This document shows positions 53,182 through 62,629 of a DNA stretch of 64,000 nt, piece after piece. Position numbers and translations under genes: made by a program. Below the pieces are notes generated by a model. It searched no databases and was not told where the DNA came from. It saw only the letters and a program-made list of their open reading frames with translations. The first letter of the stretch is position 1. Each line of letters begins with the position of its first letter. Source of the DNA: Methylophilus sp. 42 (GTDB lineage: Bacteria; Pseudomonadota; Gammaproteobacteria; Burkholderiales; Methylophilaceae); NCBI RefSeq assembly GCF_000384155.1, contig NZ_KB913031.1, forward strand, positions 2,536,961 to 2,600,960, written 5' to 3'.

Positions 53182-54159
53182 TCAGGGCTGGTGACCGGAC
53201 GCAGCCGGTGCAACGACTTCAGCCACAATGTATGGCGGACGACCTTTGACTTCGTCATAGACACGGGCAAGGTATTCGCCCAGCACGCCAATAAATAACA
53301 ACTGCACCCCAGCGAAAAACATCATGCTGGCCACCACGGTCGGCCAACCAGGCACAGACTCATGGAAAAACAGGGCATCAATCACCACCACGGCACCATA
53401 GGCAAATGCCAGCAAAGCCAATGTCGCACCGGTTAAACTGGCCAGGCGCAATGGCAGGACGGAGAAACTGGTAATACCTGTCCAGGCCAGCGCAATCAAT
53501 TTGAGTTTTGAATAAGCACTCTCCCCGTGCAAGCGCGGCAAGGGTGTGTAAGGAATACCGATAGACTTATAACCCACCCAGGCGTAAATCCCTTTCATAA
53601 AGCGGTTACGCTCGGGCAAGGCGCACAAGGCATCAACCACTTTACGGTTCATGAGGCGGAAATCCCCGGCATCACGCGGGATTTCTACATGAGTACTGGC
53701 GCTCATCATGCGGTAAAACAGGCGAGAACCCCATAGCTTGAAGGAGGACTCCTGCGCACGGTCCTGGCGCACGGCATACACCATGTCGTAGCCTTCACGC
53801 CACTTTTCCAGCATGGTCAACATAAGCTCAGAGGCATGCTGGCCATCGGCATCCATGCAAATCACCGCATCGCCTTTGGCATAACTCAGGCCGGCGCTAA
53901 TGGCATTTTCTTTGCCAAAGTTTCGCGAAAACCTGACCAGGGTCACATGGCAATCCTCGACCAGAGACTGCACCACCTGTGCGGTTTGGTCACGGCTGCC
54001 ATCATCGACCACCACCATATCCCAATGCGGTGACATCTGCTGTAGCACGCCGCGGATATTTTGCAGTGTATGCGCAATGTTTTTTTCTTCATTGTAAGCA
54101 GGCACCATCACCGTGATATGCGGTTGGGCGGTGAGGCGGTGAGAGTCAACTGTCGTCAT
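53182..54159 (-). CDS. Polyprenyl-phosphate glycosyltransferase (GT2; FlmF/ArnC-like)
   Basis: This 325-residue GT-A fold enzyme has a GT2 catalytic domain (residues ~13-240) with VPAYNEEKNIAHTL, VVDDGSRDQTAQVV, the metal-binding MDADGQHASEL, and AGDFRLMNRKVVDAL. Two transmembrane helices follow at the C-terminus (~235-300), as in ArnC, GtrB and FlmF. Such enzymes load a sugar from a nucleotide donor onto undecaprenyl phosphate. The donor sugar is not deducible; UDP-GalNAc or UDP-GlcNAc would fit the neighbouring deacetylase. Confidence 0.9.
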   Translation of the reverse strand: MTTVDSHRLTAQPHITVMVPAYNEEKNIAHTLQNIRGVLQQMSPHWDMVVVDDGSRDQTAQVVQSLVEDCHVTLVRFSRNFGKENAISAGLSYAKGDAVICMDADGQHASELMLTMLEKWREGYDMVYAVRQDRAQESSFKLWGSRLFYRMMSASTHVEIPRDAGDFRLMNRKVVDALCALPERNRFMKGIYAWVGYKSIGIPYTPLPRLHGESAYSKLKLIALAWTGITSFSVLPLRLASLTGATLALLAFAYGAVVVIDALFFHESVPGWPTVVASMMFFAGVQLLFIGVLGEYLARVYDEVKGRPPYIVAEVVAPAASGHQP

Positions 54160-54206
54160 GGCAATCAGATTAGCAGGTTCGATACGGTTATTGTAGCGGA
54201 TTGCTA

Positions 54207-55835
54207 CTAGTTTTTGGCCGGAGTAGCCAGGCGGTCAGCGCCTTGTAAATGGCGACGGTCTTTAATCACCGCCAGCCACATGCCCTGCCGCTGTACGCCG
54301 CCAATCAGCTTGCCCTTCATGACTTCGTGGCAATGCATATTGGTGGTAGACAAGAAAAAGTCGGCCTCTTCCCAACGACGGGTCACACTAAAGCGGCCAT
54401 CGAGGTAGGGTTCTATTTGTGGCGTATCGACACAGGCCGCCACCCAGTAAGGTTTGTTGCGCGCAGGCAAATGCATCTCGGTGAGCTGATCAGTCGCCAC
54501 ACGTAAAGCACTGGACCAGTAATCGCCCTCCCACTTAAATTGGGCCTGGGTTTGATCGCCTGCCAGTCGGTTAAGTCTGGCGTATTGGTATGGATGCAAT
54601 TGCACAATATCGACCAAGGTCACCAGCATCAGGCCGCCAATCACGCCAGCCCAAATGGCCTGGTACGCGACTCTTGCGTTCAGATGACTGTGCGCCAATG
54701 CCTGCCAGACAGCCACGATCGCCCAGGCGGAGAAGATCGCTAACAAAGGCAATAAAAAGGTAAAGTGACGCACGCCGTTATACAAAGCAGGCCGGTCATC
54801 CATCACAAAGACGAGTGGAAACAAGATACCCACCAACAGGGTATACATGACCATACGCGTGCGCTGGTCAGCCAGCCGCAAGGCCTGGCGGCCAGCGAAC
54901 CACAGCAAAGGCAGGCTGAAGATGCCTAACAAAGCCGCCTCAGGTAATTTAACCGCCAGATACTGAAACAGGTAGCTGCGCGGCACTTCGCTGATGTTGT
55001 AGACCACGCCATTGGCAATGGTCTGCATATTAAAGTCAAAGTGCGAGAAGGACTTGGCGGCTTCCAGCAAATTGTCCGGCTCAATCACACTCCACGGCCA
55101 GCACATGGCCATGAATACAAATGCCAGCACGGCAGCCGGCAGCAAAACAACCACCATGCGCAGCAGGCGCGACCATATCGGCGTGCGTTCATATTTGTGG
55201 TCGAGCAATACACGCACAAGCACCAGCAACACCAGATAGATCACGGCAAAAGCGCCGCCAACGCGCAAGCCTAATGCGCCGCCGACTGCGAACCCAAGCA
55301 ATACAATCGCTTTGCCACTGACATTTTCCATATCACGTATAACCAGTGCTGTGGCATAGAGCGCCCACAACATGCACGTGGCGAACGGCACATCTTTGGT
55401 ATGGGTAAACATGGTGCCAGACCACGATACCGTGAGGAACAGCAGGGTCATGGCTAGCAATGCCAGGCGCTCGCCGCCCAGCAAATGCGCGAATCTGGAC
55501 ACGCCGTAAAAGCCCAGCAAACCAAACAAGGCCGAGAGCAAGTGACGTATATCCCAGATCATGATCGGGATATACGGGTCCAGCGCAGCGGCAATAATGT
55601 CAAACAAGCCGCCATACAGGTATAGATTTCGGTAGTGAAAAGCGTCCTGGTCTTTAAAACCGGACTGATACCAGTCGAGTAGCATTTGACCGTAAGTATG
55701 TTGTACATACTCGTCGTTGCTGATGCCGTGCTGGCGGAAAGTGAGGGCTACCCAAATAATTAATGCCAGCCAAAAGAAACGTATCAAGCAGCGATACGTA
55801 GCAGCTGAGCAAGCTTGGGTAAAAAGGTGTTTCAT
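54207..55835 (-). CDS. GT-C fold membrane glycosyltransferase (ArnT/FlmK-like)
   Basis: This 542-residue protein has about ten to twelve transmembrane helices and a C-terminal soluble domain (~430-542). The first periplasmic loop has the acidic motif ISNDEYVQHTYG expected of the catalytic Asp/Glu in GT-C enzymes using polyprenyl-phosphate donors. THTKDVPFATCMLWALY is another family-like block. It is first in the five-gene run ending with lnt. Transfer of an amino sugar to lipid A on the periplasmic side is inferred from the gene set; transfer to another acceptor is possible. Confidence 0.8.
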   Translation of the reverse strand: MKHLFTQACSAATYRCLIRFFWLALIIWVALTFRQHGISNDEYVQHTYGQMLLDWYQSGFKDQDAFHYRNLYLYGGLFDIIAAALDPYIPIMIWDIRHLLSALFGLLGFYGVSRFAHLLGGERLALLAMTLLFLTVSWSGTMFTHTKDVPFATCMLWALYATALVIRDMENVSGKAIVLLGFAVGGALGLRVGGAFAVIYLVLLVLVRVLLDHKYERTPIWSRLLRMVVVLLPAAVLAFVFMAMCWPWSVIEPDNLLEAAKSFSHFDFNMQTIANGVVYNISEVPRSYLFQYLAVKLPEAALLGIFSLPLLWFAGRQALRLADQRTRMVMYTLLVGILFPLVFVMDDRPALYNGVRHFTFLLPLLAIFSAWAIVAVWQALAHSHLNARVAYQAIWAGVIGGLMLVTLVDIVQLHPYQYARLNRLAGDQTQAQFKWEGDYWSSALRVATDQLTEMHLPARNKPYWVAACVDTPQIEPYLDGRFSVTRRWEEADFFLSTTNMHCHEVMKGKLIGGVQRQGMWLAVIKDRRHLQGADRLATPAKN

Positions 55836-55947
55836 GGGCTATTTAATCGTGAAAAATCAACACGCGCAAGCGTATCACGACACCCTGTCTGAGGATAGAG
55901 CGCGACCCCTGTCACGCTCAAATAAATCTTGGCCAGGCGAAAGCGGC

Positions 55948-56652
55948 TTAATTGCCAGGATCAGTATGCACTGAGAAGCGATAACCGGAACCACGCACGG
56001 TCTGGATCATTTCCTCATGCTTGGAAGCTACCAGTGCATTGCGCAGGCGGCGAATATGCACATCGACCGTACGGTCTTCGACAAACACGCGATCACCCCA
56101 TACCTTATCCAACAGCTGTGTGCGACTATGTACGCGCTCAGGATTGGTCATAAAGAAGTGCAACAATTTAAACTCGGTCGGGCCCAGCGGGATATGCACA
56201 TTATGGCCAGTCACGCGGTGTGTGGTCGGGTCCAGGTGCAAACCGGCGATTTCAATCGGATCATCAGTCATTTGCGGTGCGCGTCTGCGCAACACGGCTT
56301 TGATACGCGCATTCAACTCACGCGGGCTGAATGGCTTGGTCACATAATCATCTGCGCCTACTTCCAGGCCGCGTACTTTATCAAACTCATCGCCACGTGC
56401 AGTCAGCATGATAATCGGTACTTCTTTAGTCAGGCTGTCAGATTTCAGGCGGCGGGCAAACTCAATGCCGCTCATGCCAGGCAGCATCCAGTCCAGCAAA
56501 ATCAGGTCTGGCATGGTTTCACGCAACAACATTTGTGCATGTTCGACGCTGGTGGCACGGATAGCGTGATGCCCCGCCTGTTTGATATTTAACGCCAGCA
56601 ATTCCTGAATCGCCGGTTCGTCTTCTACCACCAAAATATTCGCTGCTGCCAT
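55948..56652 (-). CDS. phoB: Response regulator PhoB
   Basis: This is a 234-residue protein with ATG 56652 as start (GGGAG upstream). The receiver domain has EDEPAIQ, the phosphorylated aspartate in [12 protein letters not shown], and the T/K residues in IMLTARGDE and [11 protein letters not shown]. The winged-helix domain has [45 protein letters not shown] and VRGSGYRF. Length and motifs match PhoB, the phosphate regulator. No phoR follows (56 bases to the stop of the next frame, then the GT operon), so the kinase gene is elsewhere. Confidence 0.92.
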   Translation of the reverse strand: MAAANILVVEDEPAIQELLALNIKQAGHHAIRATSVEHAQMLLRETMPDLILLDWMLPGMSGIEFARRLKSDSLTKEVPIIMLTARGDEFDKVRGLEVGADDYVTKPFSPRELNARIKAVLRRRAPQMTDDPIEIAGLHLDPTTHRVTGHNVHIPLGPTEFKLLHFFMTNPERVHSRTQLLDKVWGDRVFVEDRTVDVHIRRLRNALVASKHEEMIQTVRGSGYRFSVHTDPGN

Positions 56653-56823
56653 GACACTCCCTTTAAGCAATATGAGATCAAAGTATTGATTGAATGCTCG
56701 CCAGTTTATGAATGAATTATGACATTTTAATGACAACATCACATAAATTTAATTTTGCTGTTATTGCCTTTTAGGACAAATTGTAACAAGATGTAACGGC
56801 AAAAAATAAAGGGGTTTTTAATC

Positions 56824-58482
56824 TTGCTTAATCTTTCCAAAGAACACATCACCGCTGGCAGCCATTTCAATCGCTGGCTGGTACCACCGGCAGCACTGGC
56901 AGTACATCTCTCAATCGGCATGGCTTATGGCTTTAGCGTATTCTGGAAACCGCTGGGCAACGCGCTCACTGGGCCAGATGGCAAACCAGTGGCCGCCTGC
57001 GCCGCAGGGGCAAGCACCTTTGCCGATAAACTGGCAGGCACCGCCAAAGCGCTGACCGCTACTGACTGCAACTGGACCCAGTTTGACCTAGGCTGGATGT
57101 ATACCTTGTTTTTCGTCCTGCTGGGCTGCTCTGCTGCCGTCTGGGGTGGCTGGCTAGAGCGGGCAGGTCCGCGCAAGGCAGGCCTGGTTGCCATGCTTTG
57201 CTGGTGTGGTGGCTTGCTCATTTCCGCCCTCGGTGTTTATCAACACCAGCTATGGATGATGTGGCTGGGCAGCGGTGTCATTGGTGGCATAGGCCTCGGA
57301 CTGGGCTATATTTCCCCCGTATCCACCCTGATCAAATGGTTTCCTGATCGCCGCGGCATGGCCACAGGCCTGGCGATCATGGGCTTTGGCGGCGGCGCCA
57401 TGATAGGCTCACCGCTAGCCACCAAACTGATGAGTATATTTGCAACACCCACGGCACCCGGTGTGTGGCAAACCTTCGTCGTGCTGGCCCTGATTTACGC
57501 CGTCTTTATGACCTGTGGCTCACTGGGTTACCGCGTACCGGCCGCCAATTGGAAGCCTGCTGGTTGGACACCGCCAGACACCCAGCACAACCGTCTGGTC
57601 GCCACGCGCCATGTGCACCTGAAAAATGCGCACAAAACGCCGCAATTCTGGTTGCTGTGGCTGATCCTGTGCATGAATGTGTCTGCTGCCATCGGCATTA
57701 TCGGTGCCGCAGCGCCCATGTTGCAGGAAACGTTTGGCGGGGTGCTGATCGGCCAGCCTGCACTTGGGTTTGCCGAGATCAAGGCAGATGAAGCGCTGAC
57801 TGCCGCAGCGGCAGCGGTAGGCGCAGGTTTTGTCGGACTGATTTCACTGTTTAACATTTTCGGCCGTATCGGCTGGGCCACCTCGTCAGACAAACTGGGT
57901 CGCCAAACGACCTATTTCATCTTTTTTGTACTCGGCATCATGATGTATGTCTGCGGCACTTACGCAGCCAATCATCATCAACTGGCCTTGTTCCTGCTGG
58001 TATTCTGCATCATCGCCTCCATGTATGGCGGCGGCTTTGCCACCATTCCGGCCTATCTGGCTGATTTGTTCGGTACGCAGTTTGTAGGCGCCATTCACGG
58101 CCGCCTGCTCACCGCCTGGTCAACGGCAGGTATTCTGGGTCCGGTCATTGTCAACTACCTGCACGACGTGCGACTGGAGGCCAACGTCCCCTATGCCGAT
58201 ATTTATGCGCCGATATTTATGACGCTGGCGGCCTTGCTCGGTGTGGGCTTTATTGCCAACTTGCTGGTCAGACCAGTGGCTGACAAATACTTCATGTCAG
58301 ACAGCGAATTGGCAGCAGAGCAAAGTGGTGGCAAAAACACCACCCAGCAGGCTGTGAACATCAAGCAGGACGACCAGAAAACACCTGCCATTCTGGTCAA
58401 ACTGGCGTGGCTGGCTGTCCTGATTCCCATCAGTTATGGCATCTGGATGACGGTACAAAAAGCCTGGTCACTATTCGCATAA
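56824..58482 (+). CDS. OFA-family MFS transporter (oxalate/formate antiporter-like)
   Basis: This 552-residue protein starts with TTG at 56824, nine bases after AAAGGGG; there is no ATG until well inside the first helix. It has twelve to fourteen transmembrane segments with HLSIGMAYGFSVFWKPL, WFPDRRGMATGLAIMGFGGG and GGGFATIPAYLADLFGT. A large insert after the first helix (residues ~40-80, two cysteines) and a hydrophilic stretch before the last helix mark the OFA subfamily. Oxalate or formate exchange is only one possibility; in a methylotroph formate movement would be useful. Confidence 0.88.
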   Translation: MLNLSKEHITAGSHFNRWLVPPAALAVHLSIGMAYGFSVFWKPLGNALTGPDGKPVAACAAGASTFADKLAGTAKALTATDCNWTQFDLGWMYTLFFVLLGCSAAVWGGWLERAGPRKAGLVAMLCWCGGLLISALGVYQHQLWMMWLGSGVIGGIGLGLGYISPVSTLIKWFPDRRGMATGLAIMGFGGGAMIGSPLATKLMSIFATPTAPGVWQTFVVLALIYAVFMTCGSLGYRVPAANWKPAGWTPPDTQHNRLVATRHVHLKNAHKTPQFWLLWLILCMNVSAAIGIIGAAAPMLQETFGGVLIGQPALGFAEIKADEALTAAAAAVGAGFVGLISLFNIFGRIGWATSSDKLGRQTTYFIFFVLGIMMYVCGTYAANHHQLALFLLVFCIIASMYGGGFATIPAYLADLFGTQFVGAIHGRLLTAWSTAGILGPVIVNYLHDVRLEANVPYADIYAPIFMTLAALLGVGFIANLLVRPVADKYFMSDSELAAEQSGGKNTTQQAVNIKQDDQKTPAILVKLAWLAVLIPISYGIWMTVQKAWSLFA

Positions 58483-58542
58483 TCCGTAACGTAGCCGTTT
58501 GGGTTAAAATAGCGCTTTATGTTTTAACCCACGGACGCACAA

Positions 58543-58992
58543 GTGAACAAAATTGCTCAAAACCTGGACGGTAACGGTAAGAAAATCGGTATCGTTCTCT
58601 CCCGTTTTAATGAAAACATTGGCGCAGGCTTGTTGCAAGCCTGCGAACAGGAACTGCTCAAACTGGGCGTCAACGCTGAAGACATCACCCTCGCCACCGT
58701 ACCAGGTGCGCTGGAAACCCCTCTGGTGCTATTGCACATGGCCATGACTGAAAAATATGATGCCTTGATCGCGCTGGGTGCCATTATCCGTGGTGAGACT
58801 TACCACTTCGAAGTGGTTTCCAATGAGTCTGCACGTGGTATTTCAGAAGTACAACGCGATACAGGCGTGCCAGTTGCCAATGCAATCCTCACCACAGAGA
58901 ACGATGAGCAAGCTGAAGTGCGCGTAGTGGTAAAAGGCGCCGAAGCCGCCCAAGCTGCCATTGAAATGGCGAACTTAGTGAGCGCACTATGA
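58543..58992 (+). CDS. ribH: 6,7-dimethyl-8-ribityllumazine synthase
   Basis: This 149-residue protein begins with GTG at 58543. The active-site blocks are VLSRFNENIGAGLL, VPGALETPLVL and LGAIIRGETYHFEVV, with the catalytic histidine. It makes the direct precursor of riboflavin. Its stop overlaps the nusB start (ATGA), the standard ribH-nusB coupling. Confidence 0.97.
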   Translation: MNKIAQNLDGNGKKIGIVLSRFNENIGAGLLQACEQELLKLGVNAEDITLATVPGALETPLVLLHMAMTEKYDALIALGAIIRGETYHFEVVSNESARGISEVQRDTGVPVANAILTTENDEQAEVRVVVKGAEAAQAAIEMANLVSAL

Positions 58993-59468
58993 GTGAAGAT
59001 AAAGCAGCGGTGAGCCAGGAAAAAGCTGCGCCAGCCAAAAGCAAAGGCAGCAAAAACCGCCGCAAATCACGCGAACTGGCACTGAAAGCGCTCTACCGCA
59101 ACCGCATGAATGCCGGTGATGTGAAGCAACTGCGCCTGGACAGCCTGGATGACCCTGATTACTTCAAAGCCGACGAAACGTATTTCAAGCAATTGCTCAC
59201 TGGCGTGCTCGATCACACGACCGACATTGATGCCATGATCAGCCAGTTTATTGACCGCCAGCTGGAAGAACTGAGCCCGATCGAGCATGCCATTTTGCGC
59301 ATCTCCGGCTATGAGTTGATGTTTGATATCAGCATCCCCTACCGCGTTGCCATTAACGAAGGTGTGGAGTTGGCCAAAGCCTACGGCGGCATTGATGGCC
59401 ATAAGTACATCAATGGTGTACTGGATAAAATTGCTGCGCAAGTCAGACCGCACGAGTTTAAGCGCTAA
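58989..59468 (+). CDS. nusB: Transcription antitermination factor NusB
   Basis: This 159-residue protein has a lysine-rich N-terminal extension (about 25 residues), then the helical NusB fold: RRKSRELALKALYRN, PIEHAILRISGYELM, and the conserved IPYRVAINEGVELAKAYGG...YINGVLDKI. It works with NusE at boxA in rRNA operons. It overlaps ribH by 4 bp. Confidence 0.97.
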   Translation: MSEDKAAVSQEKAAPAKSKGSKNRRKSRELALKALYRNRMNAGDVKQLRLDSLDDPDYFKADETYFKQLLTGVLDHTTDIDAMISQFIDRQLEELSPIEHAILRISGYELMFDISIPYRVAINEGVELAKAYGGIDGHKYINGVLDKIAAQVRPHEFKR

Positions 59469-59494
59469 ACGCCTAACCCTATTTAACCAGCAAT

Positions 59495-59522
59495 AAAAAA
59501 GCCCTGCATACAGGGCTTTTTT
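59495..59522. terminator. Bidirectional terminator after nusB
   Basis: AAAAAAGCCCTG-CATA-CAGGGCTTTTTT serves both nusB and the convergent cyclase gene. Confidence 0.92.
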
Positions 59523-59548
59523 ATTGCGCAGCGTATGAGCACGGGCTG

Positions 59549-62389
59549 TTATTCAGAATAGACGTGGTAGCCATTGCGCCCGGCGCCTTTGGCTTCATAC
59601 ATGGCGATATCGGCCTGCTTCATCCACTCAGTCACCGTGACCTGCGCCCCTGCGGCACAAACAGCCACCCCAACACTCACGCCAATATGAATACTGCGTT
59701 CATTCACTTGCACCGGCAATACAAAGCTATTCAGGATCTTTTGCGCTACATGCTCTGCATCGTCACGCTGCGTGAGTTCTGGCAGCAGCATCACGAACTC
59801 GTCCCCGCCCAGCCTGGACACCGTATCACTTTGCCGCAAACAGCCCTGCAGTCGCGTGGAGACCTCTTTTAAAATCACATCGCCTACATCATGGCCGAGC
59901 GTATCGTTAATCTGCTTGAAATGGTCAATATCCAGGAACAGCAAGGCCGCAGCCTGTTTCGCATGCGGCAAGCGTGCATGCACCTGATGCAACCTGCTGA
60001 GTAACATCCGACGATTGGGCAGGCCAGTCAGTGCATCAAAATAAGCTTCTTGTGTAACTTCGTCATACTGATGCTTACGTGCCGTAATATCTTCGATCTG
60101 GGCAATAAAATATTGCGGCGCATCCTCATCATCGCGAAAAATAGACACCGACAATTGCACCCACACCACGGCTTGATCGCGACGGATATAACGTTTTTCC
60201 ATCTGATAGGCGTTTATTTTGCCATCTAGCAGTTGCTGCACATATTCCAGATCCTTAGCCAGATCATCGGCATGGGTGATTTCCTGGAATGTCGTCGCCA
60301 CGAGGGCCTCGTTGGTATAACCTACAATATTGCACAAGGCCTGATTGACCTTGGTGAAGCGGCCGTTCAGCGACACAATTGCCATACCAATCGGCGCAAA
60401 CTCCATAATCTCGCGGAAGCTTTTTTCACTGGCGCGTAACGCTGACTCTGTCTTTTTGCGGCTACTGATATCATCAAACACAACCACAGCACCGCAGACT
60501 TGTTGATCGCGAATAATCGGCACCGAGGTCACATCAATATGAATAGGCTGACCGTCCCGTCGCCAGAGCACTTCGTCCGAAGTTTTCACCGATTGCACAC
60601 TACTCATGACATTACATAGCAAGCACTCGTGCTCGGCATAATGCGAGTGATCTGCCTTTTTATAATGGAACAGGGCATGCGCGCTTTTCCCCATCAAATC
60701 GCGCTTGCGCCAATTCAACAGGCGTAATGCCTCTGGATTGATAAACGTGATCAAGCCAGACATATCCGTCACATAGATACCCTCACCCAAAGTATCGGTG
60801 ATCTCCTGGAACCTGGCGGCACTCTCCTTAAGCGCCAGGGTTTTTTCATTCACCTGCGCGACCACCCTGGCCGTATAGCCAGTACCCATCAACAAAATGG
60901 CCCCGACCAACCCGGTACAGAAGATACCCACCGCCAGCATGCTCCAGCTTTGCCAGCCTCGATGCTCGGCGTAATAACGGGCAGAGGGTGAGAGGTCTAG
61001 CCGGTAATGCTTGTCGCCAAACCTGAAGTCACGACTAAAGACAATATCAGACGATTGACCTGTTGTCGTGCCATAGACCACCGCCTGGCTTTCTTTTTCA
61101 ACCAAACGTACATTCAGCAGTGATTGCGACTGGGAGAATAATGCGCCAAAAAAGTCTTTGGAAACCAGTACCGTTTGCACGACACCATCATAGCGGTGTC
61201 CGTGCACGGGATACATCAACAGCAGACCATCCTCGCGGCCAGAGCTGAGGTAGAGTTTGATTGGCGAAGTCACCACTGCCCGGTTTTGTTTAAATGCTTG
61301 CAAGATGGTGATTTTACGATTATCCAGCGAAGCCAAATCAAAACCGATCACGCGCTGCGACTGCACAGTGGCTGGCTCAATGTAGGTCAATGGAAAATAA
61401 TAGGAGCGTGCCTTGGCACTCTGCCATCGGTTGCCTGCGTCTGGTTGCTTGATCTCAAACCCAGGGAACTCTAATTGCATCTCAGCGATAAAACTATCAC
61501 GCTTGGCGTGACTCACCCTAGGCACCCACTCTAGCGCATAAATCATCGGGTATTTGTCCAGCGTCACTTTGACAAAATTGTGAAAATCCTGCTGACTCAC
61601 ATCGGACTGCTGATAGGTAAACAAGGCACTAATTTGCGCCAACACGGCCTCTTGCGACTCCAGCCGCACACGCAGTTGCTCGGATAATTGGCTGGCGAGG
61701 CTCTCAAACTCGATCAGCGACTCCTTGCGTTCCCATTTACTGGCCGTAATAAAAGCCAACACCAGCAAGGCAAACAATATCAGCATGGGTACTGCTACCG
61801 TGTGCAGGCGTTTTCGCCACAATCGCCGCGGTTGACCAAGAGCCACCAGCGTCAATGGCAACATCACCATCAGCCCCAGAAAATCGCCCACCCACCACGA
61901 CAGCCAACTGGTTAAAACGCTATGCTGATCGACCAAGCCTAGCGTGAATAAACCGGCAACTGACAGGCTGGCACTAACCAGGCAAATCAGTGGCGCATAG
62001 AGCAAAAAGTAAATGACTTCTCTGGGCGCATCCAGTGTGGTGGGATAGGAAATCTTACGCCGCAGCCATGTGCCGCCGCATAATGCTTGTAGTGTGGAAG
62101 CGACTGCAATCAACAGTGCGACTGTCAGCCCGATCCGGCTGAAATGATGGCTGGCGCTGTAACCGACCCACAAGTTGAGTATCAACGATCCGCAAAAAAT
62201 CGCAGGCAGTACGCGCTGCCCAACAATAAAGGTCACCGCAATCGCGATACCAGCGGGCGGAAACATGGCGGAGGCATACCCTGGGGGGACGGCCAGCATC
62301 AAGCCCAGCTTGCCGGTGATGATGTAGATCAACACCAAGGCCAGACTAAAAAGAATGCGTTCGCGGTGAGTGGAAAGTCCTGGCAGCAT
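59549..62389 (-). CDS. MASE1-CHASE-PAS-PAS-GGDEF diguanylate cyclase
   Basis: This is a 946-residue protein from ATG 62389; a TTG at 62410 would add seven residues. The N-terminal ~300 residues form a MASE1 membrane sensor (GYASAMFPPAGIAIAVTF, about eight helices). A periplasmic CHASE domain follows (~230-440), then a further helix. PAS 1 (~545-665) carries a cysteine-containing HECLLC loop; PAS 2 (~670-790) has FAPIGMAIVSLNGRFTKVNQALC. The GGDEF domain (~795-946) has an intact active site (SRLGGDEFVML) and an intact RxxD inhibition site (RQSD, five residues before). No EAL domain is present. It should make c-di-GMP with product feedback. Confidence 0.93.
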   Translation of the reverse strand: MLPGLSTHRERILFSLALVLIYIITGKLGLMLAVPPGYASAMFPPAGIAIAVTFIVGQRVLPAIFCGSLILNLWVGYSASHHFSRIGLTVALLIAVASTLQALCGGTWLRRKISYPTTLDAPREVIYFLLYAPLICLVSASLSVAGLFTLGLVDQHSVLTSWLSWWVGDFLGLMVMLPLTLVALGQPRRLWRKRLHTVAVPMLILFALLVLAFITASKWERKESLIEFESLASQLSEQLRVRLESQEAVLAQISALFTYQQSDVSQQDFHNFVKVTLDKYPMIYALEWVPRVSHAKRDSFIAEMQLEFPGFEIKQPDAGNRWQSAKARSYYFPLTYIEPATVQSQRVIGFDLASLDNRKITILQAFKQNRAVVTSPIKLYLSSGREDGLLLMYPVHGHRYDGVVQTVLVSKDFFGALFSQSQSLLNVRLVEKESQAVVYGTTTGQSSDIVFSRDFRFGDKHYRLDLSPSARYYAEHRGWQSWSMLAVGIFCTGLVGAILLMGTGYTARVVAQVNEKTLALKESAARFQEITDTLGEGIYVTDMSGLITFINPEALRLLNWRKRDLMGKSAHALFHYKKADHSHYAEHECLLCNVMSSVQSVKTSDEVLWRRDGQPIHIDVTSVPIIRDQQVCGAVVVFDDISSRKKTESALRASEKSFREIMEFAPIGMAIVSLNGRFTKVNQALCNIVGYTNEALVATTFQEITHADDLAKDLEYVQQLLDGKINAYQMEKRYIRRDQAVVWVQLSVSIFRDDEDAPQYFIAQIEDITARKHQYDEVTQEAYFDALTGLPNRRMLLSRLHQVHARLPHAKQAAALLFLDIDHFKQINDTLGHDVGDVILKEVSTRLQGCLRQSDTVSRLGGDEFVMLLPELTQRDDAEHVAQKILNSFVLPVQVNERSIHIGVSVGVAVCAAGAQVTVTEWMKQADIAMYEAKGAGRNGYHVYSE

Positions 62390-62629
62390 TAAAAACAATT
62401 TCCAAACCAAAAACGATTTTCAAACATGAGGCAGAATCTAAAAACGGCTAACACTTACAGTACAAAACCAGTGGCATAAATTGATCATTGAAAAGCAATA
62501 TCTGCCATCCAGTGACAAGCTTAACACCCCGGTTCGACCCGTCATAACAGGAATTAAATCCCTAAATTGCGCTTTTTCTGCCCTATTGCCACACAAGCCA
62601 TTTGAGCTCGGCTAAATCAATGGCAAAAA

